DNA from: Streptomyces sp. WMMB303
GTDB lineage: Bacteria; Actinomycetota; Actinomycetes; Streptomycetales; Streptomycetaceae
Length of the DNA: 64,000 bases
Assembly (NCBI RefSeq): GCF_029351045.1
Contig: NZ_JARKIN010000001.1
Coordinates: 4,886,501-4,950,500, forward strand
Direction: 5' to 3'
Both the position numbers and the translations under genes were made by a program. The notes beneath the pieces are model-generated. The model was given only the letters and a program-made list of their open reading frames with translations, did no database searches and was not told the origin of the DNA. Position 1 is the stretch's first letter, and each line of letters begins with the position of its first letter. Below, piece after piece: positions 8,977 through 17,243 of the stretch.

Positions 8977-9267
8977 CTACGCCGCATCGTGCGGAGCGGC
9001 CGGCTCGGTCCCGGTACGCCCGGAACGCAGTTCGGCGACGAACTCGCAGACCGAGTCGAGGCTGTGGAACCTCTCCCCGACGGCGCTCCCGGTGGGCAGG
9101 ACCACATCGAAGCGCTTCTCGACGAAATTTCCGAGCCGGGCCACGGAGAGGGAATCGAGAATCCCCCATTCCAACAGCGGAGTATCCCCCTCCACTTCTC
9201 CTTGCCCCTTCAGGACACTCTCCTCCACATATCCCTTGACAGCCTCGAAAACCTCATTGTCCCGCAC
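8977..9267 (-). CDS. type II acyl/peptidyl carrier protein
   Basis: Encodes 96 residues from GTG 9267. The phosphopantetheine site is clear: TPLLEWGILDSLSVARL, with Ser in D-S-L. The sequence type (TPLLEWGI-L-D/N-S) is that of carrier proteins charged by dedicated free adenylation enzymes, such as PltL- or RedO-like proteins. Such an enzyme is encoded divergently, 165 bp away. It is followed by the condensation-protein gene. It probably holds a single activated amino acid as an aminoacyl thioester for coupling or modification. Confidence 0.85.
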   Translation of the reverse strand: MRDNEVFEAVKGYVEESVLKGQGEVEGDTPLLEWGILDSLSVARLGNFVEKRFDVVLPTGSAVGERFHSLDSVCEFVAELRSGRTGTEPAAPHDAA

Positions 9268-9341
9268 ATGGACCCCCGAGTCCGCATCAGTTCTTCGCCG
9301 GAACCACCGCCCGACTCGCCGTCACGCTACTATGCTGCCGG

Positions 9342-9371
9342 ATGCTACTGAGCCGCCGGAAAACCTGTCAA
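9342..9371 (-). promoter_or_regulatory. sigma70-type promoter for carrier/condensation genes
   Basis: On the minus strand a perfect TTGACA (9371-9366) is followed by an 18-bp spacer and TAGCAT (9347-9342). Transcription would start near 9335, giving a ~68-base leader before the GTG at 9267. The -35 box sits inside an inverted repeat (see the neighbouring entry). Confidence 0.6.
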
Positions 9372-9395
9372 GGTTCGCAGGATTTGACCAAATCC
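9362..9395. promoter_or_regulatory. two adjacent inverted repeats, operator-like
   Basis: AACCT-GTCA-AGGTT (9362-9375) overlaps the -35 box of the leftward promoter. GGATTT-GACC-AAATCC (9380-9395) lies just beyond it. The centres are 19 bp apart. They sit in the 165-bp gap between the divergent carrier-protein and adenylation genes and could be the binding site of an unidentified cluster regulator. Confidence 0.4.
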
Positions 9396-9432
9396 TCCCG
9401 GCTGTGCGGGCCAAGAGATACGGAGACGTACC

Positions 9433-10941
9433 GTGATGCTCCACCAACTCGTGCGGGACGCAGCCCGAAATATCCCGGACGCCACCGCCGTGGTCGGTCC
9501 GGACGGCGCAGCGACATACGGATATCTGGACGACTGGGCTGATGCGCTCGCCCTCGAACTCGCTCGCCTCGGCGTGGGCCGCGGGGACCGGGTCGGAATA
9601 TGGCTCGACAAATCGGCGGCCGCCGTCGCCGCGATGCAGGCCGTGCTGCGGCTGGGCGCCGCCTATGTTCCACTCGATCCGCAGGCCCCACCCCGCCGCA
9701 CGGCGAAACTGGTGGCCGACTTCGCACCCAGGGCCCTGGTGGCGCCGCCGGAGCGGGAAGAATCACTGGCGGAGTTCGGCACCGCTCCGGCAACCCTCCG
9801 CCGCTGGCCGGACGGCTCTCCCTGGGAGCGCCTGCCGGCCGGCCGGCCGCCCGCGCCGGACCGGACCCTCCCCTCGCCCACCGGCACCGAGGACGACCTC
9901 GCCTTCATCCTCTACACCTCGGGTTCGACCGGCGAACCCAAGGGCGTGTGCCACAGCCACAACAGCGCATGGGCCTTCGTCTCCTGGGCGGCCGAGACCC
10001 AGAAGGCACACGCAGCGGACCGGTACTCCAATCACGCTCCTTTCCATTTCGACCTGTCCGTCAACGATATCTATGTGCCGTTCTCCGTCGGCGCTTCCGT
10101 GCACCTGGTGCCGCAGGAGACCGCATATTCGGCGAAGGGACTCGTGCAGTTTCTGCTGGACCACCGGATAACCGTCTGGTATTCGGTTCCCGCAGCCCTC
10201 ATGCTGATGATGCGGCACGGTGGCCTACTGGACACCCCCGTGCCGTCGCTGCGTTTTCTGCTGTTCGCCGGAGAGGTCTTCCCCATCGGCCCGCTGCGGG
10301 AGTTGCGCGCCCACCTCCCGTACTGCCGGTTCATGAATCTCTACGGCCCGGCCGAGACCATCATCAGTACCGGCCACGAGGTCGTGGAGATCGACCCGGG
10401 CCGTATTCTCCCGGTACCCATCGGCACCGGCGCGTGCGGAAATTCCGTAACCGTGCTGCGGCCCGACGGCAGCCGGGCCGGGACCGGCGAGGAAGGCGAG
10501 ATCGTCGTCACCGGACCGAGCGTGATGCTCGGCTACTGGGGCCGCCCGCCGGTGACCGACCGGACCTATGCGACCGGCGATCTCGCCCAGGTGCTGGGGG
10601 ACGGGAGCCTGCAGTTCGTCGGCCGCCGGGACAGCATGGTGAAGGTACGCGGCAACCGCATCGAACTGAGCGAGATCGAGGCCGTACTGCAGAGCCACGA
10701 GGGAGTGGCGGATGCCGCCGTGCAGGTGGCGGGCAGCGGCATCGACGCCCGTATCGTCGCGCACGTGGTGCCCGCCTCGGAGCCCGCGCCGTCTCTCATC
10801 GAGCTGAAGCGCCACTGCGCGCAGCAGCTCCCGCGGCACTCGATCGTCGACAGCGTGCACCTCTTGGACACCCTGCCCCGCAACCCCAACGGAAAGGTCG
10901 ACCGCAGGCTGCTGGCCGACCGGGCCGGCGAGAGCGGCTGA
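9433..10941 (+). CDS. free-standing adenylation enzyme (amino-acid:carrier ligase)
   Basis: Encodes 502 residues, starting GTG 9433 or ATG 9436 (GGAG upstream). It is a single A domain with no PCP: A3 ILYTSGSTGEPKG, A5 NLYGPAETI, A7/A8 ATGDLAQV and KVRGNRIELSE, A10 NPNGKVDRR with the catalytic Lys. The pocket residues read D-L-N-Y-L-A-L-I-S (positions 235, 236, 239, 278, 299, 301, 322, 330, 331 by motif alignment). This resembles the proline-activating type II enzymes (D-L-L-Y-L-A-L-V-C), but Asn at 239 and Ser at 331 differ, so the substrate may be another small amino acid. It presumably charges the carrier protein encoded divergently. It is the only rightward gene in the left arm of the cluster and converges on sbnA. 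Confidence 0.85.
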   Translation: MMLHQLVRDAARNIPDATAVVGPDGAATYGYLDDWADALALELARLGVGRGDRVGIWLDKSAAAVAAMQAVLRLGAAYVPLDPQAPPRRTAKLVADFAPRALVAPPEREESLAEFGTAPATLRRWPDGSPWERLPAGRPPAPDRTLPSPTGTEDDLAFILYTSGSTGEPKGVCHSHNSAWAFVSWAAETQKAHAADRYSNHAPFHFDLSVNDIYVPFSVGASVHLVPQETAYSAKGLVQFLLDHRITVWYSVPAALMLMMRHGGLLDTPVPSLRFLLFAGEVFPIGPLRELRAHLPYCRFMNLYGPAETIISTGHEVVEIDPGRILPVPIGTGACGNSVTVLRPDGSRAGTGEEGEIVVTGPSVMLGYWGRPPVTDRTYATGDLAQVLGDGSLQFVGRRDSMVKVRGNRIELSEIEAVLQSHEGVADAAVQVAGSGIDARIVAHVVPASEPAPSLIELKRHCAQQLPRHSIVDSVHLLDTLPRNPNGKVDRRLLADRAGESG

Positions 10942-10987
10942 GCCCCGGCACCGGGACCGGCGCGGGGCCCGCACCTCGCGCCGCCTC

Positions 10988-11004
10988 CCGGCCGGTGCGG
11001 CCGG
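10988..11004. terminator. possible bidirectional stem-loop
   Basis: CCGGCC-ggtgc-GGCCGG lies between the convergent adenylation gene and sbnA, where a terminator is expected. The stem is only six base pairs in very GC-rich sequence, so support is weak. Confidence 0.3.
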
Positions 11005-11102
11005 TCCGGTGCGGGCCGCCCCGTCCGGCCGCGGAGTGGCGCCGCCGGGATCGACGGCGCACAGCGCCCGCCGCAGGGCCCGGACGGAGCGGCCGGCGCC
11101 GC

Positions 11103-12119
11103 TCATCGGGCCGGGAACTCGGCCAGCGGCAGGCCGTCCAGCGCGGAGTCCTCCTCGGCGAACGCGGCCACCCCGTACACGTCCTGGACCCAGGAGTTGC
11201 GGTAGACCGTGTCCAGGTAGCGCTCGCCCAGGTCGGGTGAGATCGCCACGGCGGTCACCTCGGCTCCCGGCCGGTGGGTGGCGAGCCACCGCTGCGCTCC
11301 GGCCACGACCGTCCCGGTCGAGCCGCCGAACAGGAATCCCGCCCCGGCCAACCTGCGGCAGGCGCGCACCGTCTCCGGTTCCGGCACCATCACCACGTCG
11401 TCGACGTAGGAGGCGTCCAGGAGCTGCGGGCGGACGCCCGCGCCGAGTCCCGGGATCATCCGGGTCCGGGGCGAGCCGCCGAAGGTCACCGACCCCACGG
11501 TGTCGACCGCCACGACGGTCACCGGGCGTCCCGACTCGCGGAAGTAGCGGGCGCACCCCATCAGGGTGCCCGTGGTGCCGGCGCCGACGAAGAGCACGTC
11601 GAGGTCGGGGAACTGCTCGGCGATCGCGGGGGCCGTGGTCCGGTGGTGGGCGATCCAGTTGTGCGCGTTCGTGTACTGGTTGAGCCACACGTAGCGCGGG
11701 TCGGAGGCGCACAGGTCCCGGACGTACTCCAGCCGCGCGCCCAGGAAGCCGCCTTCCGCGTCCGGCCGGTTCACGGAGTACACCTCGGTCCCCATGGCCT
11801 CCATCAGCCGGCGCGTGCTCTGGTTGCACCGGGCGTCGGTCACACAGAGGAAGCGGTAGCCCGCGTTCGCGGCGATCATGCTGAGTGCCACGCCCAGATT
11901 GCCCGAGGACGACTCGACCAGGACGGAGTCCTCCGTCAGCAGTCCGGACTCCTCGGCCTGCGCCACCATGGCCGCGGCCGCCTTGAGTTTGATGGAACCG
12001 GCGAAGTTGAATCCCTCGCACTTGAGATGGAGCGCGCTTCCCAGAAGCGGCCGCAGATCTATGTAGAGGTCCTCGGTGTTGAAGTCCTGCGGTGCGCTGA
12101 TCACCGTCAACGTGGCCAC
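11103..12119 (-). CDS. sbnA: SbnA-type PLP enzyme (ACEGA synthase) for L-2,3-diaminopropionate
   Basis: Encodes 338 residues from GTG 12119, six bases after the sbnB stop. It is a fold-type II PLP enzyme of the cysteine-synthase family: the Schiff-base Lys is in NFAGSIKLKAA (Lys44), the phosphate/substrate loop is ESSSGNLG, and the glycine loop is VGAGTTGT. As in SbnA and VioB, the SGN-type loop reads E-S-S-S-G-N-L. Known reaction: O-phosphoserine plus L-glutamate gives N-(1-amino-1-carboxy-2-ethyl)-glutamic acid, which SbnB then oxidises to Dap. It sits last in the NRPS operon, directly after sbnB and near the Dap-type A-PCP gene, which makes Dap a building block of the peptide. Confidence 0.9.
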   Translation of the reverse strand: MATLTVISAPQDFNTEDLYIDLRPLLGSALHLKCEGFNFAGSIKLKAAAAMVAQAEESGLLTEDSVLVESSSGNLGVALSMIAANAGYRFLCVTDARCNQSTRRLMEAMGTEVYSVNRPDAEGGFLGARLEYVRDLCASDPRYVWLNQYTNAHNWIAHHRTTAPAIAEQFPDLDVLFVGAGTTGTLMGCARYFRESGRPVTVVAVDTVGSVTFGGSPRTRMIPGLGAGVRPQLLDASYVDDVVMVPEPETVRACRRLAGAGFLFGGSTGTVVAGAQRWLATHRPGAEVTAVAISPDLGERYLDTVYRNSWVQDVYGVAAFAEEDSALDGLPLAEFPAR

Positions 12120-12125
12120 CCCGCC

Positions 12126-13181
12126 CTAAGCATGTTCATCGTCGGCCCCGACGTCCCCGTAGCGGCTGGTCTCGTGGAAGAAGCCGTCGACGACGCCCAG
12201 TTCGCCCCGCTCGCGTACGGCGTCGTAGACGTGTTTGCTCACCGCGAGGTCGAGCACGCCCAGGCCGAACGGCGAGAAGATCACCGGGCGGTCGGCGGGC
12301 ACCCGCACCCGGTCCGTCATCACGTCGAAGAGCGTCCCGTCCAGGAAGTCGCGGTGCCCCACGCGCTGTTCGGCCAGGTGCGGTGAGGTGTCGGCCTTCA
12401 GGCAGTGTTCGACATCGTCGACGATGTTGGCCGACGTGAGCACGATCTCCGGCGCCAGGTCACGCAGCGAGACATGCAGCACCACCGGGTTGTGCGAGAA
12501 CCACGAAGGGTCGCTGACGTGCGGGACTCCCGCCACCGTCGCGAACACCACCAGGTCGCTGGAGCCGACCAGCTCCTCCGCCGTCCCGTGCACGGTGACC
12601 CGACCGCCGCCGCCGGACCGTTCCAGGTAGGAGCGGAATCCGTCCGCGTGCTCGGGGCTGAGATCGTGCACGCCCACCTCGTCGAAAGACCAGCCGGCGG
12701 CGTGCAGATAGGTGTGGATGTAGCGGGCGATGAAGCCGGTGCCGAAGAAGCCGACGCGACGCGGCCGCCCGCGCTCCCTGGTCAGCCAGTCCGCGGCCAG
12801 GGCCGCCGAGGCCGCGGTGCGCGCGGCGCTGATGATGGAACTCTCCATACAGGCGATCGGATAGCCGGTCTCCTGGTCGTTGAGGATCGCGACCGCGGAG
12901 GCCCGGGGGATCCCGGCCTCGATGTTCTGCGGAAAGCTGGATATCCACTTCACCCCGTCGACCCGGGTCCGCCCGCCGACGGACGCGGGCAGGGCGATGA
13001 TGCGCGAGGCGGGCCGGTCGGGGAACCGCAGGAAGTACGAGGGCGGGTTGACCGTGTCTCCCTCGCCGTGCACCCGGTAGGTAGCCTCGATCAGCTCGAT
13101 GAGCAGCCGCTCCTGCCCGGTGAGTACCTCGTGCACCTGTGAGCCGGGGATGACGGCGAAGGGAGGGATCTGTGCGTTCAT
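12126..13181 (-). CDS. sbnB: SbnB-type dehydrogenase for L-2,3-diaminopropionate
   Basis: Encodes 351 residues from ATG 13181 (MNAQIPPFAVI). It is an ornithine cyclodeaminase/mu-crystallin family protein with the NAD-binding turn VGFFGTGFIARY, upstream substrate-side motifs (GVKWISSFPQN) and a conserved C-terminal DLAV/GLG segment (FGLGVLDLAVSK). SbnB oxidatively splits the SbnA product into Dap, 2-oxoglutarate and NADH. The gene is 53 bp after the dioxygenase stop and six bases before sbnA, so the pair is transcribed together. Longer in-frame readings to 13952 run through the dioxygenase gene and are not real. Confidence 0.9.
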   Translation of the reverse strand: MNAQIPPFAVIPGSQVHEVLTGQERLLIELIEATYRVHGEGDTVNPPSYFLRFPDRPASRIIALPASVGGRTRVDGVKWISSFPQNIEAGIPRASAVAILNDQETGYPIACMESSIISAARTAASAALAADWLTRERGRPRRVGFFGTGFIARYIHTYLHAAGWSFDEVGVHDLSPEHADGFRSYLERSGGGGRVTVHGTAEELVGSSDLVVFATVAGVPHVSDPSWFSHNPVVLHVSLRDLAPEIVLTSANIVDDVEHCLKADTSPHLAEQRVGHRDFLDGTLFDVMTDRVRVPADRPVIFSPFGLGVLDLAVSKHVYDAVRERGELGVVDGFFHETSRYGDVGADDEHA

Positions 13182-13234
13182 GACGAAGCGCGGCTCCGTT
13201 CTGGAGAGGGGATGTGCAAGGCGCGGCCGACAGG

Positions 13235-14278
13235 TCAGGAAGCCACGTCGGGCAGATGGGTGGGGGCGCAGTCGGCCAGGCGCACCGGGGCGCCCAGAAC
13301 CATGCCGACCTCGCGCGATCCGGTGTACGGCTCGCGGCTGTGCGCCATACGGATGTTGTCGACCAGGAGGACGTCTCCGGCCTGCCACGGTTCGCGCACC
13401 GTCGCCGCTTCGTACGCCTCGTTGACGGCCTCCACGACCTCCGCCTCGACAGCCGCCCCGTCGCCGTACCGGCTGTTGAACGGCAGCCCGTCCGCGCCGA
13501 ACTGCGCCACCAGGTACTCCCGCACCGCGGGATCCATCGTCCATTCGTTGAGGAACGCGATCTGGTTGAACCAGACCCGGCGCCCGGTCCGGGGGTGCCG
13601 GATGACCGCCGAGCGGCGCTGCCTGGTCCGCAGCCCGCCGTCCGGCTGCCAGTCGTAGGCGATGCCGTTGGCCCGGCAGTACTTCTCCGCTGCCGCCCGG
13701 TCGGGCGCGTCCAGCGCCTCGGTCCAGGGCACCCCGACCAGGTCGTTGTAAGAACGCGTCAGCGACCAGCCGACCTCCGTGAAGCGCTCCACGACGGCCG
13801 GGGGCAGGGCCGCGAGCACCGCTTCGGCATCGGCGAGTCCGGTGACGCCGCCGGCGGCCGGGGGCGTGAAGCATCCCATGAGCAGCAGCCGGGGAAACTC
13901 CAGGGCATAGCTCAACTCGTGGTGCATGCACATCGGCTGGTCCGGCGGCCACTCCAGGGACGAGAAGACCGGCCCGCCCAGCGGACGGCGCCGCGCGAAC
14001 GCCTCCGTCTGGGTCAGGTGCCGTCCCAGGAGCCGCTCGCCGAGGCGGCCGAGAGCTGCCGCGTCGCGCGCCTCCAGGCCGCGGATCAGCACGGCACCGT
14101 GGCGGAGCACGGCCGCCTCCAGCGACTGTGCGCGCTCGCCGATCCAGTCCTGGAGCGCGTCGGCCCCCACAGGCGCGCCGACGCGCAGGATCGGGGGCTT
14201 CCCGGGAGCCAGTTCCAGGCCGAGATCGTCGGCGGGCTGCTCCTCGGCAGTCGGCGTCGGTGCGGACGGCTGCGTCAT
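13235..14278 (-). CDS. Fe(II)/2-oxoglutarate dioxygenase, SyrP/TauD type
   Basis: Encodes 347 residues. The ATG at 14278 overlaps the stop of the A-PCP gene (ATGA), so it is coupled to it. Iron ligands are visible: H119-H-E121 in MCMHHELSY and a distal His near 313 (RMAHSREPYTG), with the 2-oxoglutarate Arg near 322. The FPRLLLMGCFTPP...GG pattern after HxE is typical of SyrP-like beta-hydroxylases of carrier-bound amino acids. The best-known member hydroxylates PCP-bound L-Asp. Two Asp-type modules are present here, so beta-hydroxy-Asp is one possibility. The tight coupling to the Dap A-PCP gene makes hydroxylation of Dap an alternative. Confidence 0.85.
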   Translation of the reverse strand: MTQPSAPTPTAEEQPADDLGLELAPGKPPILRVGAPVGADALQDWIGERAQSLEAAVLRHGAVLIRGLEARDAAALGRLGERLLGRHLTQTEAFARRRPLGGPVFSSLEWPPDQPMCMHHELSYALEFPRLLLMGCFTPPAAGGVTGLADAEAVLAALPPAVVERFTEVGWSLTRSYNDLVGVPWTEALDAPDRAAAEKYCRANGIAYDWQPDGGLRTRQRRSAVIRHPRTGRRVWFNQIAFLNEWTMDPAVREYLVAQFGADGLPFNSRYGDGAAVEAEVVEAVNEAYEAATVREPWQAGDVLLVDNIRMAHSREPYTGSREVGMVLGAPVRLADCAPTHLPDVAS

Positions 14279-16854
14279 GTGCTCTGTTCCTTCCCCTGCT
14301 GCTGGTGCTCGTCCATGACCCTGGCCAGCTCGGCCAGAACGGGGTTGTTGACGATGTCCTCGAGCGAGGCGGTGCCGCCGCTCTCGACTCCGAGGCGGAC
14401 CGCCGAGAGCGAGGTGCCGCCGGACTCGAAGAAGTGCTGCCCCCGGGTGATCTCCGCGAGCGGGATGTTCAGCACCCGCGCCCACTGCTCGGCCAGCCGC
14501 CGCTCCGTCGCCGTCCGGGGCACGGTCTCCCCGCCGGGTGCGGCGGGCTCCGCGGAGCGGGACGCGGCCTCGGTCGCCTCCCGGGCCAGCACCTTCTTGT
14601 CGATCTTGCCGTTGCCGGTGAGCGGCAGGGCCTCCCGGTGGTGGTAGATCCGCGGCACCATGTACGCGGGCAGGGCGCCGCCGAGAACCTTGCGCACCTC
14701 GTCCACGGACAGCGGAAGGTCCGCGGCGTAGAAGGCGGCCAGATGCTTCTCCCCGTCGGTTCCCTCCACGACGACGACCGCGGAGTCCCGTACGCCCGGC
14801 ACGCGCAGCAGATGGTTCTCGATCTCACCGATCTCGATGCGGAACCCGCGGATCTTGGTCTGGGAATCCCGCCTGCCCAGGAACTCCAGCGCACCGTCGG
14901 GGAGCCGGCGGCCGATGTCCCCCGAGCGGTAGAGGCGCTCCCCCGGCCGGTGGGGATCGGTACCGAAGGCGGCGGCCGTCCGCACCGGATCGTTGATGTA
15001 GCCGCGGCCCACGCACACCCCGGAGAAGACGATCTCCCCGGGTGCCCCGAGCGGGACCGGGACGAGCTGCTCGTCGACCACGTAGACCCGGACGTTGCGG
15101 ACGGCGGGGCCGAGGGGCACCCGGTCGTGGTCGGGCACCCGGTCCATGACCGCGTGGTTGGTGTCGTCCGACGTCTCGGTCAGCCCGTAGGCGTTCACCA
15201 GCCTGATGTGGGGGAACACCGCGAACCAGCGCTCGACCAGCTCCTTCTTCAGCGCCTCACCGGTCGCGGAGACCACCCGGAGGCGGCCGAGTCCGCGCTG
15301 CTTCTCCTCCACCCAGGAGAGCATCACCTCCAGGTAGGAGGGGACGACCTGCAGCACTTCCACCCCGCCGCCGACCAGCGCTTCGACATACCGCTCGATG
15401 TCGAGGACCTCCCGCTGCCCGACGACCAGCGTGCGGGCCCCCACCAGCAACCCGCTCACGAGCTGCCACAGGGAGATGTCGAAGCACTGCGGCGCGGTCT
15501 GGGCGACCACCTGCCCGGCATCGATCTCCAAATCCTCGATCTTGGCGAGGAGATGGTTGAGCATGCCCGCGTGCTCGCACATCGCGCCCTTCGGCTCGCC
15601 CGTCGAACCGGAGGTGAAGTAGATATACGCGAGCTGTCCGGCACCGACGGGAACACGAGGATCGACGTCCACCCCCTCCCGCTCCTCCGCCAGAACGTCG
15701 GCGAGATACAGGCGCGTCGGCACCTCGCTGTCCGGCTCCGGTCGGCCGGAGGACCCACGCGAGCCGGGATCCGCCGACGCCTGATCGAGAGTCGCTGTGC
15801 TGCCGGGCTCGGTGAGCACGAAACGGCATGCACTGCGACCGAGCATGGCCGCGATCCGGTCGGCCGGGAAATGCGGCTCCACCGGGAGATACACACCCCC
15901 CGCTTTGAGGACACCGAGGACCGCGGCCATCCAGGGCAGGTTCCGCTCGGTGACCACCGCCACCACGTCCTCGGGACACAGCCCGCGGGTGAGCAGCGCG
16001 TGGGCGATCCGGTTGGCGCGGCGGTTGAGTGCGTCGTAGCTCCACTCCGTGCCGTCGTGCACGGCGGCGACCCGATCGGGGTGCTCGCGCACCCGCTCCT
16101 CGAACAGCTCGTGCATCCGCCGGTCCGGCAGGGGGCGCCGCGGCCCGGCCAGCCCGTCGATCTGATGGGCGAGCTCCGCGGCGGACAACAGACTCCGCAG
16201 GTGATGCTCAGCCGTGCCGTCGGCGGTCATCGTCGCGAGGGCGGTGAGCAGGTAGCCGCCGACGCGCTCGGCGTAGGGGCCATCGAGGACGTCGCTGCGG
16301 CCCAGCAGCCGCAGGCGCACTCCGTCCCGCTCCGCGCGGAAGCCGACACGCAGAACGCAGGTACCCGGCAATCCGTCATCGGCCGCCCGGCCGGCGGGCA
16401 CCGCGGACGTGGCAGGGCCGACGGCGGAGAAGGCCGATAGGTCGAGAACCACCTCGAAACCGGAGGCAGCAGGAGCGGGCTGCTCCGACCCCGCCGACGA
16501 CGGCATGGCACGCTCGGCGGCGAGCACCAACTGGTGCCAGTCGCCGTCCGCCACCAGCAGACCGCACGGCTCCGGGTCGCCCCCGCCGGGTGCGAGGACC
16601 CCGGTCAGGACGTCCCGCTCTCCGCTGAGCACGGCGAGGACCTTCGCATGCGCGGCAAGGAGTACGGACTCGGGCCGCACCCGCAGCCGGTCGGCGAGTG
16701 CGCCGAGGCCCCGGACCGTGTCGGCCGGGACCGGGCACTCGTACTCGGTCCTCGGCGTGTCGGCATGCCGCGGCTCGCTCCGCCACCGCGGAACGGCCGA
16801 AGCGATCCCGGGTCCGGGGGGTGTGCCGCCGTCGGCCACTGTCGGTGTACCCAT
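14275..16854 (-). CDS. stand-alone A-PCP protein, Dap/Dab-type, with relict condensation lobe
   Basis: Encodes 859 residues from ATG 16854. Order: ~220 residues resembling the C-terminal lobe of a condensation domain but without HHxxxDG, then a full A domain (A3 YFTSGSTGEPKG, A5 NAYGLTETSDD, A10 GNGKIDKK), then a PCP (FFESGGTSL; Thr replaces the usual His before the Ser). Pocket residues are D-I-W-Q-S-T-A-D-D with Lys, the paired acidic residues fitting a short diamino acid (Dab/Dap). sbnA and sbnB in the same operon favour Dap. The truncated condensation part cannot catalyse bond formation and may serve docking. Likely role: load Dap for transfer by the free condensation protein or to the starter PCP of the three-module synthetase. 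Confidence 0.85.
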   Translation of the reverse strand: MGTPTVADGGTPPGPGIASAVPRWRSEPRHADTPRTEYECPVPADTVRGLGALADRLRVRPESVLLAAHAKVLAVLSGERDVLTGVLAPGGGDPEPCGLLVADGDWHQLVLAAERAMPSSAGSEQPAPAASGFEVVLDLSAFSAVGPATSAVPAGRAADDGLPGTCVLRVGFRAERDGVRLRLLGRSDVLDGPYAERVGGYLLTALATMTADGTAEHHLRSLLSAAELAHQIDGLAGPRRPLPDRRMHELFEERVREHPDRVAAVHDGTEWSYDALNRRANRIAHALLTRGLCPEDVVAVVTERNLPWMAAVLGVLKAGGVYLPVEPHFPADRIAAMLGRSACRFVLTEPGSTATLDQASADPGSRGSSGRPEPDSEVPTRLYLADVLAEEREGVDVDPRVPVGAGQLAYIYFTSGSTGEPKGAMCEHAGMLNHLLAKIEDLEIDAGQVVAQTAPQCFDISLWQLVSGLLVGARTLVVGQREVLDIERYVEALVGGGVEVLQVVPSYLEVMLSWVEEKQRGLGRLRVVSATGEALKKELVERWFAVFPHIRLVNAYGLTETSDDTNHAVMDRVPDHDRVPLGPAVRNVRVYVVDEQLVPVPLGAPGEIVFSGVCVGRGYINDPVRTAAAFGTDPHRPGERLYRSGDIGRRLPDGALEFLGRRDSQTKIRGFRIEIGEIENHLLRVPGVRDSAVVVVEGTDGEKHLAAFYAADLPLSVDEVRKVLGGALPAYMVPRIYHHREALPLTGNGKIDKKVLAREATEAASRSAEPAAPGGETVPRTATERRLAEQWARVLNIPLAEITRGQHFFESGGTSLSAVRLGVESGGTASLEDIVNNPVLAELARVMDEHQQQGKEQST

Positions 16855-16938
16855 CGATTCCGTGCCCTTACCAGAGAGGTTGGAGACCGGTGGCGCTCTC
16901 CCACTGAGAGCGCCACCAGGGGGCGGCCTTCAGCCGCT

Positions 16939-17157
16939 TCAGGACTCCGCGGCGGCCATGGCCGCGATCAGGCTGGCCGGCCGCATGTCCGTCCAGTTCT
17001 CCTCGACATACGCGAGGCAGGCGTCCCTCGTGTCAGCCGACTTGGCGACGGTCCAGCCATCGGGTACGTCGATGAACTCGGGCCACAGCGAGTGCTGCCC
17101 CTCGTCGTTGACGAGTACGACGTAGGTGCCGTCGGGGTCCTCGAAAGGGTTGGTCAT
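16939..17157 (-). CDS. mbtH: MbtH-like protein
   Basis: Encodes 72 residues from ATG 17157. It shows the family hallmark NPFEDPDGTYVVLVNDEG, HSLWPEFIDVPDGW, then YVEENWTDMRP, including the three invariant Trp residues. MbtH proteins bind A domains and are needed for their folding or activity. It lies between the three-module NRPS and the A-PCP gene and is the only copy in the window, so it may serve all ten multidomain or A-PCP adenylation domains encoded in this operon. Confidence 0.95.
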   Translation of the reverse strand: MTNPFEDPDGTYVVLVNDEGQHSLWPEFIDVPDGWTVAKSADTRDACLAYVEENWTDMRPASLIAAMAAAES

Positions 17158-17243
17158 GGCTCTTCCTCTCTTCCATCTCGTGGCTCAGCCGACATACGCG
17201 GCTTGCTCTCTCCCGGCCGGCTCCGTCTGCCGCCGGGAATCCC

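Noticed and set aside
12126..13952. A 608-codon version of SbnB
   Set aside because: The upstream 257 codons run antiframe through the dioxygenase gene and lack any domain. The SbnB start at 13181 gives the family length.
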